64,000 nt of DNA from Xestospongia muta (Eukaryota > Porifera > Demospongiae > Haplosclerida > Petrosiidae), in NCBI GenBank assembly GCA_963693285.1, contig OY848918.1:5895876-5959875 (forward strand). Direction: 5' to 3'. Positions within the stretch are counted from its first letter, which is position 1. Every line of letters starts with the position of its first letter. Below are positions 21,352 through 33,089 of the stretch, in pieces. The translations under genes and the position numbers were made by a program. Below the pieces are notes generated by a model. That model did no database searches, was not told the DNA's origin, and saw only the letters and a program-made list of their open reading frames with translations.

Positions 21352-24300
21352 ATGGCTACCAGAGATATGTCACTTGAAGAGATATTAAATGAAAGACCAA
21401 GTCTTGCTGAGTTATGTGAGTATGTACCTATTAGTACTAAATGGTATCAGATGGGAATCCAACTTGAACTAAACACCAGGAGATTAAAAGAGATTGAAAA
21501 GCTACAAATTGATGTCATGGATAAAGTGACAAAAATGTATGAGGTTTGGTTGGACACTAATCCTCAAGCTACAAGGAGACAAATAGTGGATACATTGAGG
21601 AAGAAAGCCATTGAAGAGATGACTCTTGCTCATGAATATGAGACAAAATTAAGAGAACTGTATGTCACTACTACTACTGGTAAGTGAATTCAATGTAATT
21701 AACATCAATATAACAAGAATATAATTGTAAAAATTGTCCTAAGATTATTTTAATGGTACTGCTGTTGCTGTAAGGGACTAGATTATTGCTTTGAAGACTG
21801 GAGAGTTGGCAGAAGTTATGGAATTCTAAAGACATTTTCTTAAGTCACATAACTCAGAAACTTCAATCAGTCAAGCCTAATTCAAAGCGATTGCTATAAA
21901 AATAATAATATTCACTGATTGCTATGCGTGTCAGCAGTTAATATATGCAGGTTAATCTCTTGAAAGTTGATACAACAATACAATAAAAATGAAAACATAT
22001 CCAAGTCCATAAACACATACATGTATCCACACACACACGCACACACACACACACACAAAACATGTGGTCCAACTCCAAGACAATCTTAGATTTATAAATT
22101 GCTGTTACTATTAAATTTTTATTTCCACATAGCACTAGAAGTCCCTAATCAAGCCAGTACTATCCTAGAGTATTACTACACTGCATTATCACAGTCTATG
22201 ATCTATCCTGTTGATGTGTCTCAGTTGTTGTATACTGAGAGATGTATCAGTGAAAGAACTTTGGATGAAATGGAGATACTAGACTGTTCATTAGATGAGA
22301 AGAAATCAATTCTTTTGACTGCTATATGTGCAGCAATTTCTTCAGACCACAAGAACCTCAATGTATTAGCTAAAGTGCTGTTCAAATTTGAGGAGATGAG
22401 ATCACTAGGAAACAAAATATTCAGTGAATACAGTAAGTACTATACATAATTATAAATCTATGCTTGTATAATTTAAATTCACTTAAAAAAGCAATATCAA
22501 CTAAGATCATTGTTACTATAGTTTCATCAATACAGTATAAGACCAATACTGAGTTACCATAAAGTCAAAACTAGTCCAACTCAATATATATAAAGCCAAC
22601 TAGAACCAAAAAATAAAGTTTGTAATTTGTTGCCCAATAATTGAAACCATGAGCAAGAGATGGTTACATTGTAAAAACTGATTGATTGATTTAGTCAATA
22701 TATGGTTATAAAGATTGCATGTAGCAAACATTATTTGATACAAACTAAAAGTAAACACATTAACTATTGTCAATGAAATTCATTGTTTATCAAAATTAAT
22801 GTTTGAATTTATATAAATAGTCAGTTCTATAGTATGTTAGTAATCAAAATAGTATTGCATTTACTTTCAAATTATATCAACTAATTTTGTTACTTGCAAC
22901 CTGTATAATGATATATTGGTTAAATCAACCACTCAAATTTTTATGATGATAATATTATATATATACTATTTTAACTGAACTAACTATACTGGTTAGTTTA
23001 GTTGAAATAATCTCCTCTCATGACTTGAAAATATTAGCCAATGAACCACAAAAATTACTTTTGGGTTCCTGCACATTGAGTTAGACTACTTTTGCCTTTG
23101 TGATAACTCAGTATTGGACATATATCATATTAATGAAACAATGGTAACCAAGGCTTCAGTTAAAATGACACAATGCTTTTCAAATGATCGTAAATGTTTT
23201 ATTATCAAGGTAAAAGATTTTGTAATGAGAAGGAGACAATTATTCAAGAAGTAGCAACAGATCCTGATGTCCAGATGAGTCCTGAGGATAGAGCTAGTGA
23301 TATTCTACGTAATTATTATGGCAATCTTTCCCAAAGTCTTCATCATACCACCAGTGTAGCACAACTCCTTTGTGAAGAGAAAGTGATTTCTGATATAACC
23401 TTGTTTAACATGAAAGATATCAGACGAACTAAGTCAGAGAGAAAGACCATCTTATTAAAAAGTATACGTGGTGCTGTCCATGTTAGTTATTATAACCTGA
23501 GGACATTTGCTAGTGTTCTATTAAAGTTTAATGAAAATGTACAGTTTGGTGATGCTATCTTAAGAGACTACAGTAAGATTTAAGTTATGATGTTCTAGAT
23601 GTTTATTTTAATATAATAGAAAAAGTGTACAGTGATGAAGAAGAGGTACTATGTACAAGTGATGGTATGTTATAACACTGTATTAAGATGATATGTACTA
23701 GAATAATATATCTGTATAGAACTAAAAATGGTATCAATTGGAAATAGTTCTATTGGATCACAAGGTAAAAGAGAAATGTAAAATGATTATAAATAATTTT
23801 CTAATTATAACAGTTGTAATTCCAAGTGAAATAGTGATTCCACGTAGTATGAGTTTAGCCTTCAAATCACTCCGGATGAAATTTGGAATAACATTTTATA
23901 ATATTCGTCGTGCCATTAAAAACAGCCTACCTCTCACTGGTACTGAAGATCTGAAAATGTTACTTCAAGACTGCTTTCCTGATTTGAGGCCTCAACTAAT
24001 AAACTGTAAATCACTTGACGATGTACTTGATGTTGTTCGAGACAAATGTACACTTATTGATATCACATGTCTTGAAGGAATTGTGATACAATTCAACATC
24101 AAAGATGCTGAGGTATATATAGAAGCTTACAAAGAAATCATTGAAAAGTTTTCTCAATCGGTATCTGTTCGTCTTTGTCTAAAGGAAAAGTTTAATGTAG
24201 CAAGTTCTCTCTCAGCTTCACTTCAATGTGAGACAGCTGAATTTGTTCTCGACTGGGATCCTGATGATGACTACACTTTAAATGACATCAAAGATGTTCT

Positions 24301-26111
24301 CTCTGAATGTTTTGAAAAGTTGTCTAAAACTGTTCAAATCAAAGTTATTAAGAAGGTTAACTCCATCACTGTTACCTGTTCTTTCCCACTCAGTTTTGCT
24401 ACTCTACTCATTGCTAAAGCTCAAGAAACTATTGAAGTAACTAAGAAGAGAGGACTGATCTGGTTAAGGATTGGTCAGTGTATTATTTATGATAAAAAGA
24501 AAAGAGATAAAGTAAGTAATGAGTCTTAAATCTATGATGTGTTTATTGTTAATATATAGGAGATAAGGGATGTTGAGATGAGAGTAAATCAGTTAGAGGA
24601 AAGATATAAACAAGAGTCAGCTGATAAAGACCAAAGGATTAAGGAGTTAGAATCTATCCTTGAAGAAATTGGAGGTAATTTGAAACAATAAAATTATGGA
24701 AATGTTTTATTGGAAATATATTGATCCTCTATTATTTTAGATTCTGATGAGCAGGTAAAAGCATTGAAGAAAATGAACAAAGCACAAACACTCCAGATAG
24801 AGAAATTGACATCCATTTTAGAAGGAAAGGAGGGTAAGTTTATTATGTTAGTGTGTGTTTGAGAGTAATACTTAACATTCTCCAGCTACTGATAAATTAT
24901 TAGTAGACAAACAAGAAGAGATAGAGATACTACAACAAAAAATAACATCATTAACTTTAGAAATAAAAAAGGGAGACCAAATCTCATCAACTACTGTTTT
25001 GCAGTATAAAGTCAAGAAGATTGAGCATCATGAGATTACTATGAGTAGTAAAGAAGTTTCATTCCCACTAATTATCCAATTGTCTGATTCCAGTCTTCTC
25101 ACTATTCCTCTTTCATCACTCAGTTGTAGTGTAGTACCAGTTAATAGAGCTACACCCATCACAGCTACAGTCACTACCACCACCCATCCTGCAATATATA
25201 CAATACATTGTAGTCCTGTAACTCGTGGTTGTCATAAAGTTAATGTCAAAATTAATGGTGTCCAAGTTGATACCTCACTAGTGATTCCTCTTAATCCCTA
25301 TCTTGATAACATCACTCCAGTATGTACTATACCTGAACTTAACACACCCTTTGGAGTTGCTGTGACTGATGATGGACATATTATAGTAAGTGAGAGAGGA
25401 AGTCACTGTGTCACAATACTGAATAGAGATGGAAAGAAAATGAAGTCTTTTGGTCAAGATAGTGAAAATGTGGAGTTCTTTTATCCTCGTGGTGTAGCTA
25501 TTACTTCAGACAACTTCATTCTTGTCGCCGACAACCACAAGATCCAGAAGATATCTATGGATGGAAAATGTATTGCGTCTATTGGTAAACAAGGTAGTGG
25601 ACTGCTTGAATTTAATAAACCTAACGGTATCACTATTTCTCCAATAACTGGACATATTTATATTGCAGATTATAATAACCACCGTATACAAGTCTTAAAT
25701 TCTGATCTAACTTTTTCCCTCACATTTGGTAGCCATGGATCAGCTGAGGGAGAGTTGAATCACCCAGTAGATGTTGCTACTGACAGACAAGGATTAGTGT
25801 ATGTAACTGATTGTTGGAATCATCGTATCCAGAAATTCACTCCTGTGGGACAATTTCTGTCTGATTTTGGTATCAAAAGACAATTTACTTATCCAACAGG
25901 GATTGTAATAGATGATAACAATCTAATATATATTGCAGAAAGTGGCAATCGTTGTCTCTCTGTATTCACTACTGATGGTCAGTTTGTACGCAGTTTTGGA
26001 GAATATGGTAGCAGTGTCAGTCAGTTTAATGACCCATATGGAATAACATTTGATAAAGAAGGATATTTATACATTTGTGATAGGAGTAATGATAGACTAG
26101 TTGTATATTGA
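21352..26111 (+). CDS. Death-domain / CARD-like / coiled-coil / filamin / NHL protein
   Basis: Nine exons join in phase: 21352-21679, 22133-22432, 23210-23572, 23620-23664, 23720-23764, 23814-24511, 24560-24674, 24741-24833 and 24886-26111, about 1070 aa. Exon 1 is a death domain (WYQMGIQLELNTRRLKEIEK, MYEVWLDTNPQATRRQIVDT). Exons 2 and 3 each hold a helical module of about 85 aa related to each other (ILEYYYTALSQS, SQLLYTERCIS; ILRNYYGNLSQS, AQLLCEEKVIS), CARD-like in pattern. Exon 6 is a middle domain of about 230 aa that I do not recognise (SLDDVLDVVRDKCTLIDITC, TIEVTKKRGLIWLRIGQC). Exons 7-9 give coiled coils, a filamin-type Ig domain and about six NHL blades (DDGHIIVSERGSHCVTILNR, FNKPNGITISPITGHIYIAD). 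The filamin-NHL part closely matches the TRIM-NHL gene at 2822. RING and B-boxes are absent, so it reads as a TRIM-NHL body with a death-fold signalling head. The function is inferred: an adaptor or sensor. Confidence 0.85.
22023..22058. repeat. (CA)n microsatellite in intron 1 of the death-NHL gene
   Basis: A near-perfect CA run upstream of exon 2. Confidence 0.9.
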
Positions 26112-26154
26112 TAATGTTGAGGCAGTTTATTATTCATTAACAAATCAAAAAATA

Positions 26155-26275
26155 GTTTAATGGACAAAATCTTTATTTTAAACTTAGCAGCTATTCATAA
26201 TCCACTAGTTCTCGATGAACGGTAATGTTACAATATCTATCAGACTCCTCCTCCAATAAATAAGGATACCACATA
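26155..26275 (-). pseudogene. 3' end fragment of the unknown 28-kb family
   Basis: On the minus strand this is a diverged copy of the C-terminal coding end at 27906-27975 (GGTATCCTTATTTATTGGAG in reverse), cut off by the duplication junction at 26275. Confidence 0.6.
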
Positions 26276-27805
26276 AACAAGAATCAGCTGATAAAGACCA
26301 AAGAATTAAGGAATTAGAATCTACCCTTGAAGAAATTGGAGGTAATGTAAAGCAATAAAATTATGAAATTGTTTTAGTAGAAATATATCAATCCTTTAAT
26401 AATATTAGATTCTGACGTGCAGGTAAAAGCATTGAAGAAAATGAACAAAACACAAACTCTCCAGATAGATAAGTTGACATCCACTTTACAAGGAAAGGAG
26501 AGTAAGTTAAGTATACCTATACTGTGTTAATATGTGTTTGAGATTAATACTTAACATTCTCCAGCTACTGATAAATTATTAGTAGACAAACAAGAAGAGA
26601 TAGAGATACTACAACAAAAAATAACATCATTAACTTTAGAAATAAAAAAGAGAGAACAAATCTCATCAACTGCTGTTTTGCAGTATAAAGTCAAGAAGAT
26701 TGATAGTCATGAGATTACCATGAGTAGTAAAGAAGTTTCATTTCCACTCTCTATCCAATTGTCTGAATCCAGTCTTCTCACTGTTCCTCTATCATCACTC
26801 AGTTGTAGTGTAGTACCAGTTGGGACAGCTACACCCATCACAGCTACAGTCACTCCCACCACCCATCCTGGAGTGTATAAAATTCATTGTAGTCCTGTAA
26901 CTAATGGTTGTCATCAAGTTAACGTCCGAGTTAATGATGTCCAAGTTGATAGTACCTCACTAGTGATCCCTTTTAATCCTTACCATGATAACATTACTCC
27001 AGTACATACTATACCTGAACTTAATAGACCCTGGGGAGTTGCTGTGACTGATGATGGACATATTATAGTAAGTGAGTGTAGTGGTGACTGTGTTACAAAA
27101 CTGGATAGAGATGGAAAGAAAGTAAAGTCTTTTGGCCAAGTTAGTGAAAATGTAGAGTTCTTTTATCCTCATGGTATAGCTATTAGTCCAAACAATCTCA
27201 TTCTTGTTACTGATAAACACAAGATCCAGAAGATATCTATGGATGGGGAATGTATTAAATCAGTTGGTAAACAAGGTAGTGGATCATTTGAGTTTAGTTA
27301 CCCTTGTGGTATCACCATTTCTCCTACAACCGGATGTATTAACATTGCAGATTATGGTAACAATTGTATACAAGTCTTAAATTCTGATCTAACTTTCTCC
27401 CACACATTTGGTACCAAAGGATCAGCTGAGGGACAGTTTAATAATCCAGTAGACATTGCTATTGACAGTTGAGAGTTAGTATATGTAACTGATTGTGGGG
27501 ATCATCATATCCAGATCTTTACTCCTGAGGGACAGTTTTTGTCTCAGTTTGGTATTGAAGGATCTAGTCCTGGACAACTTATTAATCCATCAGGGATTGT
27601 AATAGATAATAACAATTTAATTTACATTGCAGAGTGGGGTAATCATCGCATTTCTATCTTCACTACTGATGGTCAGTTTGTACGATCTATTGGAGAATAT
27701 GGTAGCAGAAGGCGTCAGTTTTTTAATCCATATGGAATGACATTTGACAGAGAAGGATATTCGTATGTTTGCGATTTTTATAATAACAGACTAGTAGTGT
27801 ATTGA
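26276..27805 (+). pseudogene. Duplicated 3' half of the death-NHL gene, one nonsense codon
   Basis: Matches exons 7 (partial), 8 and 9 of the gene at 21352-26111, with introns in the same places. The coiled-coil exons remain open, and the filamin and NHL exon (from about 26566) reads well until an in-frame TGA at 27470, at AIDS where the parent has ATDRQG. The same frame then continues through the remaining NHL blades to a natural stop at 27803. There are no death, CARD-like or middle-domain exons and no evident start, so it is probably dead, although it could still supply NHL exons to a spliced transcript. Confidence 0.8.
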
Positions 27806-27905
27806 GATAATGACATTGTGTGTTTACTACTGTGAATGCATTAACATATCAAAAAATTTTAATCAACGTAAAGTTTATTTAATAGCTGTTAATAATTCAC
27901 TAGTT

Positions 27906-28794
27906 CTCAGTGGGTGGTAATGTTATTGTAAAACGATATCGACCAGACTCCTCTCCCAATAAATAAGGATACCACATGATGTAATTAGTACCTGGCAAAT
28001 TATTGAATATATCAAAACCAAACCCTTCATTAACATCAGGTGTTTCCATGGATACAGAGAATACGTTAGCTCTACCAATACTGACTACATTAGTATCCCA
28101 AGAAGATTTTGTCAGAGGTAAAGAATTACCATATTTAACCTCTTTATCACTGGTGTGGACATGCTTACTACCATTAGCAATGACATTAACATATTGTCAG
28201 AGTTTACTAACAGAGAGAATCTTAGCATCATCTAAATTAGTGTTTGGTTTGAGTAGAAGTCTTCTTAACAATATATACTGTTAGTTGTATGGGTACTGGG
28301 TCTGAGGGTATTGTGATAGTGGATACCTCTATATCCAGTATGGTGAACTGTCTGTAACAATCCACTTTGTACTAGGACAATGTATGAATGTGTAAATCAT
28401 GTATAATCTATATCTAGAATAGTCTCTGTTCTCTTGTGTGTAAGTAGTCTTGATAAGCATATTTGAGAGTAGGATCAAACAGATAGTGACTGAGAAAGTA
28501 CTCATAATCCTTGTAAGTACATGTTGTATAGGAGATGATTCCAAGTGTATTAGTAGGATTAGATTATTCTCTAGATTCTCCAGATCCTCTTTAATATTGT
28601 AGAGATATGATACTCTTTACATGATTATTAAATGAGATATGTATATCTTTGAAATCAACAGACTCACAAGTCTTGAATCTATCCATTGAGACAATACCAT
28701 TAAAATATAACTCACTGATAACATTAATAATTTTAAAGATTAATGGATGATCTCCTAAAGCTTTAAATATTAAAAGCTGGCGTTCCTTTGACAT
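27906..28794 (-). pseudogene. Frameshifted gene of unknown family
   Basis: Protein-like segments follow one another on the minus strand but in different frames: ERQLLIFKALGDHPLIFKII near 28790-28594; YKDYEYFLSHYLFDPTLKYA near 28500; VQSGLLQTVHHTGYRGIHYH near 28350; and a good C-terminal stretch (VVSIGRANVFSVSMETPDVN, LPGTNYIMWYPYLLGEESGR) ending at 27906. At least three frame changes and several stops separate them without clear splice sites. I do not recognise the family. Two more partial copies lie at 8708-8815 and 26155-26275, each next to TRIM/NHL pieces. Confidence 0.55.
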
Positions 28795-28934
28795 ATCATC
28801 TCACAATATTGTGTTGTCGTCTATGGATCACTAGCTACTCCATGTATTCAAGTGTTGTTTCTTGTTTGTAGAGAGGTAAGAAGTCTTAAAGAGTTGTTCC
28901 TTGTGATTATATTGATGTGACTCTTTAACAATCT

Positions 28935-29370
28935 AAATGGCCTTAAGGAAGTCATAGGAGGCTGGAGGGGCTAGAACCCCCCAATATTTAGAAAGAGGGG
29001 GCTCAGCCCCCCCAAATTTTATTGTTTGCTTGCTACTTACCCCACAAAAAGAATCTAAGTTAATCTTATTGGTGATGATGAAACTGTCAAAAGTTTTGAG
29101 ATATTTACAGGCCACAATGACAGAAAAACAGCTTAACAATTGTCTGGTCCTTCATGTACACAAATACATAACTAATGAGTGTGATCTTGTTGAAATAGCT
29201 AAGGAATTTGTTATGGTAAATGATGAGTAAAGGAAATACTTTGGTACATTTTAAATTAATGTTAGTAATACTGATTGTGATTATATCAAACATAAGTTTC
29301 TGCATTATGGGTGCATTCGTGTCTGCATATTCATCACATAGTTATGGTGTGAGCCCCCCCAAAATATAAG
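28935..29370 (+). mobile_element. hAT-type transposon relic
   Basis: Around 29080-29262 the frame reads LSKVLRYLQATMTEKQLNNC then VHKYITNECDLVEIAKEFV, a stop, and RKYFGTF. This is the C-terminal dimerisation end of hAT transposases (ZMYM1-like). On both sides are C-runs and G-runs (GGGGGCTCAGCCCCCC near 28997; GAGCCCCCCCAA near 29351) typical of such element ends. The N-terminal and catalytic parts are missing. Confidence 0.65.
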
Positions 29371-32300
29371 TGCCTCATCCACCTATGGAAGTAGTTATTG
29401 AAGTATTTATTGACAATGTTAACAAGAGTGTCAGCAAACCTCAAATCAAGATGACAGGAGAAGACAATAAAGACCCTTTTAATAGAGTCCAAGATCTATT
29501 TATTGATTTCAATTTGAGGGGGCCAGAGTGGACTAGCATTGACCCTAGGTAGATGAACAACATCATCAATACTAAGGTCCATATAGTTCATATTCATGAG
29601 CTATATACAAATACTGTCTTATGTAAATTTAGCATTGTAAAATAGCCATAGACCAGGATTATCTGCTGTCTATTATATCATATTATTTCATGCAATATAA
29701 TAGATGCTTCTTGATGTAACTTGACTGATGATGTAACAACGTGTCCCAATATAACAGATACAGAAAGTCCTTTCATTATGTAAACTATTAATGTACATTA
29801 CTACATTACTTATTTTAAATGGAGAATAAAATATTGTATCTAAATTTAGCAGTCCTAGGACTAAAATTGGTACAGTGAAACAAATGAATATAATAGACAT
29901 TTTAGGACATTGGAGTCTGTCCATACTACAGAGATATTTGGAATCACTTCCTTCTCATTGCCAATTTAGGGATATTGGGATTTTGTGCATTAGGTTGCTG
30001 GGTATTGCTAATTATTAGGGGGTGGGCAAGCCTTTATATGCCCAATTACTGTGGTTGGTGTTGCTGTGCTATACTAAGCTGGCTTTACTACATAATTTAC
30101 CAGCCAAATGGATGCATACTAGACAATTAGGAGATCATGATGCTATACAAGAGTATTCATGAAACAGAGCCCTTCCACCCAAACTATCAAAGTGGGTACT
30201 CCCAGACCTATCTCACTGCATTATATAAACTTTTTAGCAAAACTATAAGATTATACATATAGACTGTGTTAGCTCTAAATGTGGTGCTGCAGTCAAAATG
30301 TTACAGGTTTATCATGTTAAGGGTATGCAAGGGGAACTGGCTGCCTGTCACAGCTTGCAACTGATTCTTGGGGTTCTGATGTACCTTGATAGGCAGTTGA
30401 ATCCCATCAGCCTAGCATCTGTATAGCTGACTCAGGGATTCTCTTTTTAATAAAAAAAATTAATTTAAAAAATTGGTATAAAAGAAGTATATACATCTAT
30501 GATCAATTGTAATATATATATTATATCAGAGCTAATATAATTATGATATACATATGATACATATAATATTATCCTTAAGTATCATATATACTTTTCATCC
30601 AGTGAAGATTTTGTCATTAATATTCCATTCATCCTTATACATCCCAGTATTTTCATTAAAAGGGCATGGAACTCAGGCTGAACCAATAATCAACCACATA
30701 TTTGTGATATTATGAATGCATATGATTGTATATATACTGATGATGAGCCATTAAACCAATACTTTATAGAAGTAGAGTAAAGTCTACTAACGTAATGCAG
30801 TAACACTATTCAGTCATCTTGTTGGGTGCACATTATATATTTAATTGACGTATCATTCTAACTAGTGAAATTACTTATTACAAATAGCGACAAGGTAGCA
30901 AGACACTAGCGACAGGAAGTTACCAATTAGATGTGTGGGCAAATTCATGCCCATGGCTTTGCCCACGCATTGATTACTACAGTGAAACACGAATTCATGG
31001 CGTCTGTAGGATTGTACTAATTTTTGAAGCAATGTTTCCATCTGGACTCACCAATATTAGTAAAAAACAGTGTTATTCAATGTTTTATCAATCATTCAAC
31101 TTTTCTTTGTCTAACAAGAACAAGAATTGAAGACCACAACAATAAATATTAAATGAACATAATACTCAAAATCAGATATGAAAATAAACCATCATTGTAA
31201 TTATTATAAATACATTTCATAATCCACAAAGATCCAGTTTTCATTTATTAACTGAAGATATAAGTTCAGGACGTCTTTGTCCATAATACCATTATACCCA
31301 ATTGTAGCATGTCTAAAAGGGTAAAGAGCAAATGATATAAATCACATCTTAAGATAAAACTACTGTATAGTTGAACATAACTCATTAACACTGGGTGTAT
31401 ATCAAGATGGACACGAGTATTTTATTCAACTGATAAGTAGCATTGGAAAATTGTTTTCAAAGTACAAATTAATAATGAAATTTAATATCTATACAGATCA
31501 CTGACATTCATTCAAGAAAATTTACGGTTTTAATAACTCAGACAAGTTAGAAATAAATTACAACTTATACCATTTCAGTTGCTGTAATTGTTAGTACTAT
31601 GTATGTAGTGTATGTCACTACACTGTGTGACCAATCTGATAGCAGTGTTATGGAACTCAAAAGTAAATATGGGTTACGTAAATCAAGTTAATCAACAAAT
31701 TAATTTCATAACTAAATAAAAAATAGGTAGGTCTAAAAGTCCATGTTCAAGCTTTGTTAACAGATGAACTAACAGCAAGTGAACATCTCAATGATTACAG
31801 ATAGCCTGGCTAAAATTCCCAAAACTATATAGAATTTAATACTAATAATAATACTATAGTTGTCAGAATGTTGGGAAATCAGAGATATCATGGACTGTCT
31901 CTTAACATTCAGAGCCACTTTGTATTCATATAACTAAAAAACACCATCAAAAACGTAGGCCATAAATACATACAAGACCAATGATGTTTCTTAATAGTAG
32001 AGAAATGGATTCTGTTGTACAGATTCAGGTATGTTTCATTTCATAAATATTGATTAACCTTCTTTCATGTACCAAACTACACTAGTTAGTGATAAAATGT
32101 ACAGACTCATTGGAGTAGTAAACCATATCCTAAGACATTATATTAATTTCATTAGATCCACAATTGATAGAACACAATGGTTTATATCAACTATACTTCA
32201 GTATGGCATATCTTTCTGATGAAGTACACCAAATTACAGCAATTTACATCTGTATATATCAACAATGTACATTAAATTACTAATTCAACTTTATTTATCA

Positions 32301-33089
32301 AAGGTTGGGAAATGAATCTTTACAATGAATTCTCAATTTTTACAATCTTGTGTCAAAATGGCTATGAGCCTGTAAGGAAATTATATAGCAAGGTAACAAG
32401 AAATCTTGTCAACAATTGATATTTATAATTGTCAACAAGGTAAATCTAATGGCTTAGGACCATATCATGCGTTCTATCAATGAAGGCCAATGTCATTGGA
32501 CACTACTGGACTGGTACTAACAAACAGATAGTTGTACACAAATACAATCATTGATATTGTATAGGTTGTTGATAGGAAAAAGCAAGCAGAATATTTTGAC
32601 TCCTACAAAGGATCAAAAGGTTATTGGGTACAAATAAGGTATGTAGTCTGACTTGTTATTTGTATAACTGCTCAATTAAACAGAAACGTTTTGAGTCTCA
32701 ACGTCAAGACCCAAAGATGTGTCCACAAGACTGGAGTGAATGGGGAAAGTATGTTCTTATTGAATTTCTCAACACATAATTACTGTCAATAGGATCAACC
32801 TAAACAAACAATGGATATAATTTTACATTGATAACTGTGATCATGGTTGATGAGTTTGGTGAAGGGTAGTACTCTGTGTCATAGTACCTCTTGAATAAGG
32901 AGGACCAGACTTTTAGGGTATTTTAAGGTTATCAAAAGCAAGACTGGAGACATACATCCTAAGTGGTTATGACTGATGACACAGAAATTTTATAACGCAT
33001 GGACATCTATATTTTGAAAATTACACAAAGATCAAAATTACTTTGTACATTATATTTGACAGAGTTTTACAGGGGCATTAAATAGAATT
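29371..33089. other. Long stretch without a recognisable gene
   Basis: A 60-codon frame at 29370-29552 (EVFIDNVNKSVSKPQ...) has no recognised family. At 30300-30475 a GC-richer patch ends in an A/T-rich tail and might be a SINE-like unit, but I cannot prove it. A 9-bp inverted repeat (GTGGGCAAA / TTTGCCCAC) lies near 30936-30966. At 32680-32780 there are short protein-like pieces (ESQRQDPKMCPQDWSEWGK) that could belong to the element relic that follows. Confidence 0.4.

Larger units (their letters stand above)
24609..27975 (+). repeat. Two-copy tandem segmental duplication, about 1.7 kb per unit
   Basis: Unit 1 runs from about 24609 to 26275 and unit 2 from 26276 to about 27975. Each holds the coiled-coil, filamin and NHL exons of the death-NHL gene plus the inverted 3' end of the unknown gene family. 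At the junction, GGATACCACA of one unit runs directly into TAAACAAGAATCAGCTGATA of the next. Confidence 0.8.

Noticed and set aside
29370..29552. 60-codon frame after the hAT relic
   Set aside because: It is short, has no family or splice support, and lies in transposon debris.
30300..30475. Possible tRNA-derived SINE with an A/T-rich tail
   Set aside because: No convincing A and B box pair and no target duplication seen; kept only as a remark.
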